64,000 bases of DNA, taken from NCBI GenBank assembly GCA_039621445.1, contig CP154955.1, forward strand, positions 19,014,691 to 19,078,690. Reading direction: 5' to 3'. Position 1 is the first letter of the stretch. Each line of letters begins with the position of its first letter. The stretch is from Euglena gracilis (lineage: Eukaryota; Euglenida; Euglenophyceae; Euglenales). This document shows, in pieces, positions 26,901 to 33,107 of the stretch. The notes beneath the pieces are model-generated. The model was given only the letters and a program-made list of their open reading frames with translations. It did no database searches and was not told the origin of the DNA. The position numbers and the translations under genes were made by a program.

Positions 26901-28973
26901 ACGAGAAACAGGGCAGGCGCCGGGCCTCTATTCACGGTTACAAGCAATGGTTGGTCAGGACCCATATATTTGCAAAGGGAAACTGTTGCACAAAAATGCC
27001 CAATTTCTAGCCAAAAGCCCCCAAAAACTGCTCAGATATGATTACAACCTTTTTTTACAAACCATTTTTGGACAATTTTTGGCACTTTTTCTTTTTCCCT
27101 CAGACGCCGGTTTGGGCGTGAAGCCGGAGCCCCCAGACACAGTTTCAATTAGGGAGGGGGGGTCAATTAGGGGGAAATTATGTTTCCGCCATTTTTTTTT
27201 TCAATTGAGGGGATTCACCCCCGCTACCCATCCTGAGGTTTTGGTTCAGGGCATTGAAAAATCATCCATCCAACGGCAGTGTTGCCTTTAAGGTGTTTTT
27301 TTTTGACATTTTCAAAATGTCATCCTTAAAAATTGAAAAGATGCCAAAAATATCCACAAAAAAGGAAGAAAGAAAGAACAGATTAAATGATTTTCAGATG
27401 GTGTTTTAATCCAGGATTTGCTGAAACCGCCCAAAAACCACCTTCTTTTGAATGTTTTTTTCCCCCAAGGCAAGATAGGCTCAATTTCGTTTGGTGAATG
27501 CCATTGGTCATGGATGTAACCCACCGTGATTTTTGATTTACTGCATTCTCTCCAACACACAATCGCGGAAAATAACAGCTATGCAGTCGCCCAAAAATGT
27601 CCCAAACATGGGTATTTGGGCGAAACTGGACGTGCTTCCTCAGACGCCGGTTTGGGCGTGAAGCCAGAGCCCCCTGGAAATGGTTTCAAAAACTGTGTCC
27701 CGGACGTCAGTGCCTGAGACGCCGGTGCCAGGCAGTCACTCCAATGCCGCCGACGTCCCAAGCACTCACGCCCGAACTGGCGTCTGGGACGCAGTTGTTG
27801 ATGCGGAGAATGCAGCAGAGGCCGGGGGGGGGGGGTGGACGGTGCAAAGTAGGGCAAAAAAAAAGGCCGAAAATGTGTCAATTTTGGGAGAAAATTGCAC
27901 ACATGAATGAAATGCAATCCGTTTTCAAACCGTTTTCACCCAACCTGGGCACATAGTGGCACCCTCCAAAGCAGAATACATGTCCAGGCGACTGGACAAT
28001 TAAAACGCGTGGGATGGCTGCCCTCCCCCCACGGATGGGGGCTGAGCGGCGCTTGATCTAATCTGGACTTAACGCAACCTGACCGGCCAAACCCCACTCT
28101 GGAGGCTAAGCGCAATTGCCGAAGGCCCTTACCCCACCCCCCTCGCGCACCACCCACTCTGAACTGCCAAGGGGTTGCAAAACAATTATGTTTTTACCCC
28201 TGGGTGCAAAGACCATCGAAAAAACGCTACGCAAAAGAGCGCAAGTTGCACATAACTTTTGTAAAATCCTTTAGGAGCTCCACCGGGATGTCCTTTTTGC
28301 TGCATGGAATCGGGAAAACTTTGCCTCCTGTGGGGAATTTTTTTTGCAGCATTACATTTCACCATGCTGATAATTTAGAGAATCATTCAAAATCTTAATT
28401 GCAAAAAAGCAAGAAGCAACAATAAATAATTAAAATTTTGTAAAAAATGCATTTTAAGAATGAATGGAAATTTTTGAAGAATTTTGAATAATTTCGAAGA
28501 ATTTGATTCATTAATTATATTCTAGGAGCAAGATGATTAAAAAAAAATGCAATTCGTTAGGCTGAAAAAATGGGGTCCAAAAGCAGATCTATTCAGCCTC
28601 CCCAAATTCCAACCAGAAATCAGAAAATGGGCAAGATAAAAAAAAACGAAAATAAACACTTAGCACAAATCTTGCATTCAAACCTTTGAAAGATTGAAAA
28701 GGAACACAAAAATGCTAAAAAAAACAATGCATTTGTGTGTCTCCCTCCCCTGCCCTGGAGTGGTGCTTCTCCCCCTCTCTTGTCTCTTCTCTCTTGGAAA
28801 GGGCACACATCAGTGTGAATGGCGCGTTTTCATCACAATTGCGGCTCTGGATCACAAAAGGCACGCAAGAGACGGGCAAGAATTTGCTGTAAACCCAGCC
28901 CACGGGCAATGATATGCAACCCATCTGAACCGCATGCTTCTTCAATGATCTGTCGGATATATGGGAGAGGCAT
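4399..28973 (-). CDS. XPF: XPF (ERCC4) structure-specific DNA repair endonuclease subunit, about 26 exons
   Basis: XPF with ERCC1 cuts the damaged strand 5' of a lesion in nucleotide excision repair and also acts in crosslink repair, in the nucleus. Conserved blocks appear in the right order on the minus strand: the N-terminal helicase-like fold ([62 protein letters not shown]), the PKWEAL block, then the ERCC4 nuclease ([26 protein letters not shown]...VCVERKS, LLIEFAK, LRILWC), then the helix-hairpin-helix tail ([18 protein letters not shown]). The model totals roughly 1,090 codons against about 916 in human; most of the excess is a low-complexity linker. The GD and ERK nuclease signatures are present, so the protein looks functional. 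The ATG at 28973 is a likely start, but the frame is open further 5', so an upstream exon is possible. Introns average about 1 kb and reach 4.7 kb. A few joins (exons 1/2, 4/5, 14/15, 25/26) are uncertain. Confidence 0.9.
5626..5722 (-). CDS. XPF: XPF exon 25, HhH2 segment
   Basis: It encodes [16 protein letters not shown] and AKLVELLG, matching the HhH region between the PGV hairpin and the last helix. The acceptor is GGCAG. No GT donor exists near the end; a GC donor at GATG|GCGCAC gives the phase needed by the last exon. Confidence 0.7.
5869..5913 (-). CDS. XPF: XPF exon 24, HhH hairpin microexon
   Basis: A 45-nt phase-0 exon encodes [15 protein letters not shown], the LPGV hairpin that packs against ERCC1. 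The acceptor is AGAAG and the donor GTTGTG. Confidence 0.8.
6022..6153 (-). CDS. XPF: XPF exon 23
   Basis: It encodes [20 protein letters not shown], aligning with the helix between the nuclease and HhH2 domains, then an Ala/Asp-rich stretch ending SLTAEE. The acceptor is CCCCGCAG, the donor GAG|GTGCTG, phase 0 at both ends. Confidence 0.85.
6648..6820 (-). CDS. XPF: XPF exon 22, nuclease core strand block
   Basis: It encodes [16 protein letters not shown] and [16 protein letters not shown], matching the LLIEF and LRILWC strands of the ERCC4 nuclease. The acceptor AG lies in the first unit of the adjoining minisatellite (CTATAG). The donor is CAG|GTCCCC. Confidence 0.88.
6821..7800. repeat. 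TATA/CACC minisatellite in an XPF intron
   Basis: About 980 bp of degenerate tandem units of roughly 26-28 bp, typified by ACACCACCCTATATATACATACTA. Stop codons are rare on the plus strand, so frames of several hundred codons appear, but their Tyr/Thr/His/Pro repetition shows they are not genes. The array abuts exon 22 directly and supplies its acceptor AG. Confidence 0.9.
8021..8124 (-). CDS. XPF: XPF exon 21 with the ERK nuclease signature
   Basis: It encodes [18 protein letters not shown] and [23 protein letters not shown] is the ERKX3D half of the XPF active site (metal binding and catalysis). The acceptor GGCGAG|G joins exon 20 in phase. The end needs a GC donor (TACA|GCCAGC) to reach exon 22 in frame. 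Confidence 0.88.
8248..8384 (-). CDS. XPF: XPF exon 20 with the GD nuclease signature
   Basis: It encodes [17 protein letters not shown] and [13 protein letters not shown], matching the VDxREF and LxxGDY blocks of the ERCC4 nuclease. The acceptor is GTCCGCAG and the donor CT|GTGCAG, so the intron falls between the two halves of the GD...ERK active site. Confidence 0.88.
8653..8733 (-). CDS. XPF: XPF exon 19, inter-block linker
   Basis: An 81-nt phase-0 exon encodes [20 protein letters not shown] and SLKNLQ. It fits between the exon ending RRAFQ and the VDMREF exon, with acceptor CGACCAG and donor CAG|GTCCCC. Support is position and phase rather than strong sequence conservation. Confidence 0.6.
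9520..9699 (-). CDS. XPF: XPF exon 18, first block of the nuclease domain
   Basis: A 180-nt phase-0 exon encodes [20 protein letters not shown] and [11 protein letters not shown], then EKQKFLSIL, aligning closely with animal XPF (VVLYDAELTFVRQLEIY). The acceptor is ATCCGCAG and the donor CAG|GTGCGG. Confidence 0.92.
9870..9998 (-). CDS. XPF: XPF exon 17
   Basis: A 129-nt phase-0 exon encodes [18 protein letters not shown], matching the segment just before the VVLYDAE block. The acceptor is TGTTTCAG and the donor GAG|GTCCCC. Confidence 0.85.
10222..10296 (-). CDS. XPF: XPF exon 16, basic linker
   Basis: A 75-nt phase-0 exon encodes [20 protein letters not shown], a basic linker segment. The acceptor GGCACAG and donor GAG|GTGCCC fit exon 17 in phase. 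Linkers are poorly conserved, so the call rests on splice sites and position. Confidence 0.6.
10815..11122 (-). CDS. XPF: XPF exon 15, Ala/Pro-rich linker (5' edge approximate)
   Basis: The segment is about 80% GC and encodes an Ala/Pro/Arg-rich stretch ([20 protein letters not shown]) ending [11 protein letters not shown] before a donor GGA|GTGGGC in phase with exon 16. Several acceptors are possible near 11100-11150. The basic and acidic low-complexity character fits the disordered XPF linker. Confidence 0.5.
12114..12174. repeat. (TG)n microsatellite
   Basis: About 30 uninterrupted TG dinucleotides within an XPF intron. Confidence 0.97.
13689..13841 (-). CDS. XPF: XPF exon 14 (probable), acidic linker
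   Basis: The frame encodes [20 protein letters not shown] and [16 protein letters not shown], an acidic run like the Glu-rich linker of animal XPF. The acceptor GGGGCAG and donor CGG|GTGTGG give phase 0, fitting exon 13. An alternative donor at GAG|GTCGTC (end 13738) is equally canonical. A second acidic frame at 13440-13555 ([19 protein letters not shown]) may be another exon. Confidence 0.5.
15517..15673 (-). CDS. XPF: XPF exon 13
   Basis: It encodes [20 protein letters not shown] and [13 protein letters not shown], following the LGxxxLLR block as in animal XPF. The acceptor is CGCCTCAG and the donor CGG|GTGTGC. The one-nucleotide 5' phase matches only if exon 12 ends at a GC donor. Confidence 0.78.
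16032..16210 (-). CDS. XPF: XPF exon 12, PKWEAL block
   Basis: It encodes [19 protein letters not shown], a Gly/Ala-rich run, then [18 protein letters not shown] and LGSRELL, matching human PKWEALTEVLKEIEAE and SDDRTCSQLRDYITLG. The acceptor is CTCCGCAG. The end is GCTGCT|GCGCTG, a GC donor, because the frame meets TGA six bases later and no GT is available. Confidence 0.88.
17566..17663 (-). CDS. XPF: XPF exon 11
   Basis: It encodes [20 protein letters not shown] and ERLQLTLE, matching the human RVYHLPDAK...KELVLE segment. The acceptor is GCCCAAG and the donor GAG|GTGCCC. Both ends join neighbouring exons in phase. Confidence 0.82.
18936..19038 (-). CDS. XPF: XPF exon 10
   Basis: It encodes [20 protein letters not shown] and AR, aligning with the human GWLFLDSSTSMFINARA segment. 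The acceptor is CCCACAG and the donor GCG|GTCAGG. Confidence 0.72.
19872..19916 (-). CDS. XPF: XPF exon 9 (microexon, probable)
   Basis: A 45-nt phase-0 candidate encodes [15 protein letters not shown] between the DCVTF exon and the WTLTAAG exon. The acceptor is TTTGCAG; the donor would be GC (CAG|GCACAT). Similarity is weak, so the call rests on position and phase. Confidence 0.5.
19950..20107 (-). CDS. XPF: XPF exon 8, DCVTF block
   Basis: It encodes [20 protein letters not shown] and [12 protein letters not shown], close to human [22 protein letters not shown]. The acceptor is GCACCAG and the donor CTG|GTGTGT. Confidence 0.92.
20338..20413 (-). CDS. XPF: XPF exon 7
   Basis: It encodes [20 protein letters not shown] and DNAL, aligning with human [21 protein letters not shown]. 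The acceptor is GCTCACAG. The end fits a GC donor (ACTG|GCAGCA), giving phase 1 for exon 8. Confidence 0.8.
20940..21400. repeat. (TA)n run followed by GTGGGG-rich low-complexity DNA
   Basis: A TATATA run (about 20945-20985) is followed by repeated TGTGGGG words (21035-21150 and 21285-21400). This lies within an XPF intron and no coding signal is seen. Confidence 0.8.
21919..22065 (-). CDS. XPF: XPF exon 6, WPRF block
   Basis: A 147-nt phase-0 exon encodes [20 protein letters not shown] and [18 protein letters not shown], matching human LYLWPRFHVAV and PEVVEIHVSMTPTMLAIQ. The acceptor is TCCACAG and the donor CAG|GTGCAT. Confidence 0.93.
22612..22668 (-). CDS. XPF: XPF exon 5
   Basis: A 57-nt phase-0 exon encodes [19 protein letters not shown]. 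Its end joins exon 6 so that [16 protein letters not shown] aligns without gaps to human VMRNLFVRKLYLWPRF. The acceptor is CATCAG and the donor CAG|GTGCTG. Confidence 0.8.
23426..23549 (-). CDS. XPF: XPF exon 4, AHRV block
   Basis: It encodes [20 protein letters not shown] and [20 protein letters not shown], very close to human LITGILVYRAHRI and [18 protein letters not shown]. The acceptor is CTGAG|G. The 3' edge is ambiguous because no GT occurs near TTCTCACAG. Confidence 0.9.
23784..23920 (-). CDS. XPF: XPF exon 3, LVVDFL block
   Basis: It encodes [13 protein letters not shown], then [20 protein letters not shown] and HRRVP, matching human EGVEHLPRRV, VYTQGGVIF and RILVVDFLTDRIP. The acceptor is TGTGCCAG. 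A GA donor (GTCCC|GACCCG) gives the phase required by exon 4; the nearby GT (ACCC|GTGAGG) gives the wrong phase. Confidence 0.9.
24047..24109 (-). CDS. XPF: XPF exon 2
   Basis: A 63-nt phase-0 exon encodes [20 protein letters not shown], matching human [20 protein letters not shown]. The acceptor is GGGACAG and the donor CAG|GTCTGC. Confidence 0.9.
24803..24900. repeat. 98-bp near-perfect palindrome
   Basis: The left arm AAAAATTGTGGGCATAACCC... pairs with the right arm ...GGGTTATAGCCCACGATTTTT over almost its full length. The centre is GGTCAAGGGCGCCCTTGACC. It lies two bases from the left end of the 2.0-kb terminal-inverted-repeat element. It could be a small fold-back element or the landing site. 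Confidence 0.8.
25308..25754 (+). CDS. Unrecognised frame inside the 2.0-kb element
   Basis: A frame of about 148 codons contains a plausible protein-like stretch ([54 protein letters not shown]) with no internal stops. The last 30 codons run into the ACGCCGG repeat and are probably not coding. I do not recognise the family. A longer frame on the opposite strand (25041-25910) looks like its shadow. It may be a fragment of the element's own gene. Confidence 0.3.
   Translation: MTEGWYFMHIACVVPQSILAKMAKKAANTMDQMLPQPPKVAEILATIKQGWDKRQNPAVDLLHGNLLAEATKKKASGSEGTKQSALAHLLEFEEVCNALGAVYNELDAFLCAWAAWVLETVYWGSGFTPEPASRTPVRAGRRRPGDPK
25679..26365. repeat. ACGCCGGTTCGGGCG inverted-repeat element, nested
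   Basis: Clusters of ACGCCGGTTCGGGCGTGAAG in alternating orientation lie at 25682-25740 and 26236-26362, bracketing about 500 bp. Related words recur at 27100-27130, 27640-27795, 35750-35815 and, as GACGCCGGTTCTGTCC, at 54910-55825. The internal word GAGAAGAGCTTTC recurs near 25942 and 26088 and in the 55-kb copy. A non-coding DNA element with complex termini is likely. Confidence 0.55.
26460..26606 (+). pseudogene. PHD-finger-like fragment
   Basis: The frame reads [20 protein letters not shown], then [10 protein letters not shown] and a stop. CDxC, YHxxC and WVCxxC spaced this way are the C-terminal two thirds of a PHD finger, which binds two zinc ions and usually reads histone tails. The first CxxC pair is not evident, so the domain is partial. 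It lies inside the 2.0-kb element on the strand opposite to XPF and may be captured or element-encoded. Confidence 0.5.
26955..27110. repeat. Inverted copy of 25730-25880
   Basis: The word order (GCACAAAAATGCCCAATTTCT, CCAAAAACTGCTCAGATATG, TTTTTGGCACTTTTT) is the reverse complement of the segment at 25730-25880, ending in the same ACGCCGG word. It is a second, opposite-facing piece of the ACGCCGG element lying just outside the 2.0-kb element. Confidence 0.6.
28839..28973 (-). CDS. XPF: XPF exon 1 (N-terminal block)
   Basis: It encodes [20 protein letters not shown], then [17 protein letters not shown], matching human [20 protein letters not shown] and ARGLGADRLLYHF. The ATG at 28973 is the best start, but the frame is open further 5' and an acceptor-like TTCCCAG lies just before 28994, so a preceding exon is possible. 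The 3' boundary is set by homology; a GT occurs two bases further on. Confidence 0.82.
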
Positions 28974-28994
28974 AAAAAGATATTTGCCATGAAT

Positions 28995-30694
28995 CTGGGA
29001 AGAAAGGGTGGGAAATGTTAAAAAAAAATTAACAATGTCTTTTTCTAAATAAAAAAAACAAGGCCCGCGAGGTTTTGCACCGAAAAAATGAATGCATATT
29101 TTCAATCATTTTTGGCAATCTGCCAACACTCACTTCCATAAAAAAAAAATAGAAAAAAACTCATAGAATTGCATTTTTTGCATTCTTGGATGCTTTTGAT
29201 ATTTTTGGAAGCTTTTGACTTTAGTGAGGTTCGAAGTGTGGTTTTGGGTATTTCATAATGAGTTTTTTCAATTAAATTTCGCTTTTTTTTGATGGGGTTT
29301 TTGGTGTTCTTTTTCAAAAAAGCACGTTTCCCCCCCCCCAAAAAGCCAACAATGACGAACTGTGGAGTGAGTGAAGGGTGAGGTGTGGGGTGAAATGTGG
29401 GTTGCAACTGTGGGGTGACTGAGGGGTGTGGACACATGTGAAACCTTTGATAATTCATTCATTGTATTGCAAGGGAAGGGATTTTGGTATTTTGGTTCTG
29501 GTTGTCTGCCCCCCCCCCGGACAACGAGAAAAGAACACCAAGCGCTGTTCCGGGTGTAAGAGTGTGGGGTGGTGAATAGGGTGAAATGCAGGGTACCGTA
29601 GGGCACCCCACAGCACTGGGCCATTTCTGGGGACCCCCCCCCCTTGTACAAGACAAAAAAAGGGGGGTGTGGAACCCCCCACTTCCAACCACTTTGAAAC
29701 AGATTGTGGAAAATGAAAAGGAAAACAGGGAAAATGCCAAACTGGCGGGCATGTTTTTTGGCGAATCGCCAACTGCACTGCCGACCCCCAAGATAGCATG
29801 CAAAATGCTTCAAAAACAAGAAATCCAAGGTGCTTTTTGGCTGTTTTATTTGCCTATTTTTTTCAATTGCAACAATCTTTCTGGCAGTCCTCCCATTCTT
29901 GGTTGCATTTTTGACCTATCTCATGAAAAGACCGTATTTTTAGATTATTATGGGCATTTTCAAGACACCCCTTCCCCCTTGTACAGGACAGAAAAACGGG
30001 GGTCCGGGAGCCCCCGTTGGAGGGAGGGCACAGGGAGCCCCCTGTGCCTTGTCTCCTGTGGGGGCTGCACTTTACGCCATCACTCCGAATTCAGTACAGG
30101 ACATTTCCAGTGCAGGGTTTTTGTTTCCCCAACGGTCGGTTAATCGACTGCGCCCCCCCCCCCCCCAACCAATTGACTAGTAGAGGGGGAGAGCAGTTAA
30201 CCAATCGGTTAAAAAGGAGATGGAAAGAGGCTTCAATGTTTTCTTTGCCCATTAGCAGATATCATCTCTTTTCTTGACCTGAATGCGGACAGGAGGGTGG
30301 TGGGGTTGCAATTGTGATGAATTTTGTCGATCAAAAGGACCAGCCCCCGGTGAAAGCAAACATTGGGGGGGGCCTGTGGTGGCTCATGGGGCTCATGACT
30401 GTGCCCTTCCTCTACAGGGCACAATCTAGGAGGCCGATTTGGGCCCGGTTCACTGCAGGCCAAAAAAAAATTGTCCCCCCCCAAAATCAGCCAAAAAAGC
30501 CATTTTAGGCACTCTTTGGGCAAAAAATTGCCTCAAAATGCCAAAAAATTTTGGCGCAAAGTGCTGGAAAGAAAATGAAAATTATGACCTTTGGAGGGTA
30601 GGGTGGTGACATTCGTGAAAAGTGGTCGGAAAGAAAAATAAAATCTGTAATTTCCTTTCAATTTTCCTTTCAAAAAAAATAAAAAATCGCGAAG
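28995..30694. other. Non-coding upstream flank of XPF with repeats
   Basis: No gene is seen. It contains a minus-strand copy of the AAAATATGCATTC repeat (29095-29290), GTACA-type C-tract fragments (29595-29690 and 29965-30060), and T/A-rich sequence. If 28973 is the start codon, the XPF promoter would lie here, but no core element can be assigned. Confidence 0.4.
29095..29290 (-). repeat. AAAATATGCATTC dispersed repeat, copy 1
   Basis: The reverse complement reads TTCATTGAAAAAACTC-like, then CCAAAACCACACTTCGA, and ends GAAAATATGCATTCATTTTT before GGTGCAAAACCT. The same order appears on the plus strand at 32635-32900 and 36660-36865, and partly at 53995-54110. Confidence 0.7.
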
Positions 30695-30696
30695 TA

Positions 30697-30947
30697 ACGT
30701 GACCCCCCCCCCTATTTGTCCCCCCCCCCAAATTGGCCAGAGCCCAGGTGGCCAATTAGGGGGGGGGTTACTCATTTCAAGGGAAAATGCCTTTATTCGG
30801 GTGTTTTTCGGGGGTTTGCGACTATGGTCCGGGTGGCCAATTAGGGGGGGGGTTAGGGGTAACCCCCCCTAATTGTCCCCCCCCAATTGGCCAGAAGGGG
30901 GGTCCAGGCCGCCCGGAGGGCGGCCAAATAGGGGGGGGGGGTCACGT
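30697..30947. mobile_element. TA-flanked GC-tract MITE-like element, copy 2
   Basis: The 251-bp segment has perfect ends ACGTGACCCCCCCC / GGGGGGGGTCACGT with TA on each side. The next words (TATTTGTC and the complement of CCAAATA) are also nearly inverted. Copy 3 at 52901-53107 has the same ends. The middle carries further CCCCCC / CCAATTAGGGGG pairs, suggesting nesting. Confidence 0.75.
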
Positions 30948-31387
30948 TAGTAGGCAACTCCGAACTGTTTTCTTTTTAGGCATCACCTTGACCCCTTCCC
31001 CTTCATATCATCTCTTTCTGAGTGTCTATTTTTTTCCGACTGTATGTTCAGCATGTCGTGAAAGCCCCTGGTGGGGTTAAGATTATTCACGTCATTTGGT
31101 GATGTATTCAAGCCCCGAAGTTCAAGATGTCCAATCTGCAGTTCAAGAAGTTACAAGTACAAGTTGAGTATCTGTTCAGTTTCCTGTCAAGCACAATTAT
31201 TGCAATACTGGTGGTACTGGTGGACTTGCTTGAGCTGGACATCTTGTCGTTTGGGCCCTTCACTGCCATTTGGGCCTGTAAAGGCCCCCTTGCACATTTC
31301 CCAATGCATGTCCTGTCTTTTGGGTTGCTTTGCCTTTTAAAATGTTTCTCTTTGTCATTGCCAAAAAATCTGACCATGGGCCAGATT

Positions 31388-31612
31388 TGGTGCCACATTT
31401 TGGGGCCAGTTTGGTGCCACATCTTGGGGCCATGGTGCAAGTGTTTTGGGCAGTTTGGTGCCACATTTTGGGGCCAGTTTGGTGCCACATCTTGGGGCCA
31501 GTTTGGTGCCACATTTTTGGGGCCAGTTTGGTGCCACGTCTTGGGGCCAGTTTGGTGCAACAGTTTTGGGGCCAGTTTGGTGCCACATCTTGGGGCCATT
31601 TTGGTGCATAGC
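31388..31612. repeat. 24-bp tandem repeat CCAGTTTGGTGCCACATYTTGGGG
   Basis: About nine units of roughly 24 bp run in tandem. A more diverged series follows at 32030-32290, and a related GGCCAGTTTTGGGCCAGATGTGGT series occurs at 47685-47845. Stops are rare in most frames, so several spurious reading frames arise. Confidence 0.85.
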
Positions 31613-32290
31613 TGGCGTTTTTTTGTTTTTTTTTAAAAAAAACGTTTTTTTTTGTTTTTTATTAAAAAAAACGGGCAAAAAAAACGGCAAAAAAAACAAA
31701 GGGGAAAATGATGGTCCAAATTTTGCCTTGTATCGCAAGGGTGAACCAATCTTAGCTCAAATGACTTGAAAACCAATACTTTTGGTTGTCTTCAACAAGA
31801 ATGGTCAAAATAGGGCATTTTTCTGCCATTTTGGCTTGAAACCATTCCAAACTAACTTGAAACATCCCAAATTTGGTGTCTTTCTCTGACCGAGGATGGG
31901 CAAAAAAAGCTAAAATTAAAGGCAAAAAATTTTTTTGCCCTGGACCCTCAATGGCGTTTTTTTTGTTTTTTTAAAAAAAACATGTTTTTTTTGACTTCGT
32001 TTTAAACGAAGTGCCAGCTATGTTTTGGTGCAAGTGTTTTGGGCAGTTTGGTGCCACATTTTTTGGGCCAGTTGGTGCCGCATCTTGGGGCCATTTTGGT
32101 GTAAGTGTTTTGAGCAGTTTGGTGCCACAACTTGGGGTCAGTTTGGGGGCAACACCTTGGGGTTCGTTTGGTGCGGGTGTTTTGGGCAGTTTGCTGCCAT
32201 ATTTTTTGTGGCCAGTTTTGCGCCATATTGGTCCCACACTTTGGTCCATAGGTGGCCATTTGGTGCCAATTGGTGCAACCTCTTGGGGGG

Positions 32291-33107
32291 CCCCTGAGAC
32301 TCAAATGGAAGTACCGGATTGCAGGGTTTTTTTTTTAAAGTACTTAACACCCAATTGCAGGCAGCACTGGCCAACCCCCCCCCCCCCGGGGGGGGGGTGG
32401 GTGACTGGTTTTTTCGGAGTGACTGGCTGGTTTTTGGCCCGGACCCCCCCTGAAGGGTTCAGCAAAAAACCCACAAAAGTGACCTGGCGCCGAGGGTGCC
32501 GGAAAATTTTTTGGTCTTTTTTTCCTTGTTTTATTTTGGTCAAATTTCCTTTGGATTCCAGAGTGACCCCCCCCCGGGGGGGGCATAGTGGGCATTTTTT
32601 TGGTTTTTTTTAAAAAAAACAAAACAACGTGTTTTTTTGAAAAAAAATTTAAAAAAACATCAAAAAAAACAAAAAGAAAATTTCATTGAAAAACTCGTTA
32701 TGAAACTCCCAAACCATACTTTGAATCCTACTCATTTCAAAAACTGCCAAAAATGGTCAAAAACATTCCAAAATGCAACAAAAATAGAATTTTATGACTT
32801 TTTTCATTTTTGTGGAAGGAAGCTTTGGCAGAAATTACCCAGAAGTTGCCAAAAATTATTGAAAATGTGCATCCAAAATTTTTTTCCGTGCAAAACCTAG
32901 TTTTTTTTAAAAAAAACATTGTTAGAATTTAAAAAAAACACAAAAAAACAACGTCAAAAAAAAGGCCGTCCCACTATGGGAGGGGTAGTGACTGACTGGT
33001 TTCCCGAAAAAAAGTGACTGACCATGCACGTGACCATGCACCACCTGTCCCACCCCACCCCAGAGTGGCTTGCTGGTTTTTTGGCTCTCCCCAAGGCTCT
33101 GGGGACA
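32291..33107. other. Repeat-only interval
   Basis: No gene. It contains GTGACTGGYTGG words, a C/G tract pair at 32380-32398, A/T homopolymer pairs that can fold (AAAAAAACAAAACAACGTGTTTTTTT), and the second copy of the AAAATATGCATTC repeat. Confidence 0.5.
32635..32900 (+). repeat. AAAATATGCATTC dispersed repeat, copy 2
   Basis: Shared words in order are TTTCATTGAAAAACTC, CCCAAACCATACTTTGAATC, TTCAAAAACTGCCAAAAATGG and GAAAATGTGCATCCAAAATT. It matches copies at 29095-29290 (minus) and 36660-36865 (plus). Confidence 0.75.

Larger units (their letters stand above)
24903..26941. mobile_element. 2.0-kb element with terminal inverted repeats and internal GGGCATATTTT repeats
   Basis: The left end (GTGACCATGAATAGAAAGGC) and the reverse complement of the right end (GTAACCGTGAATAGAGGCCC) match for about 45 bp, including GGCCCGGCGCCTGCCCTGTTT. 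Just inside each end are inverted copies of a CACAAAAAACAGGGCATATT-type word (25010-25105 and 26800-26890). The interior holds a GGCGCC hairpin (about 25215-25260), an open plus-strand frame (25308-25754, unrecognised), ACGCCGG inverted-repeat clusters, and a PHD-finger-like fragment. No transposase was recognised and no clear target duplication is visible. It lies in an XPF intron. Confidence 0.65.

Noticed and set aside
31108-31636. Frames of 100-169 codons on both strands (GAPKMWHQTGPK-like repeats)
   Set aside because: They translate the 24-bp tandem repeat and are open in nearly every phase.
31825-31850. CTGCCATTTTGGCTTGAA resembling the dinoflagellate spliced-leader end
   Set aside because: It has several mismatches to the leader as I know it. 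GCCATTTTGG-type words are common in the local repeats, so chance is likely.
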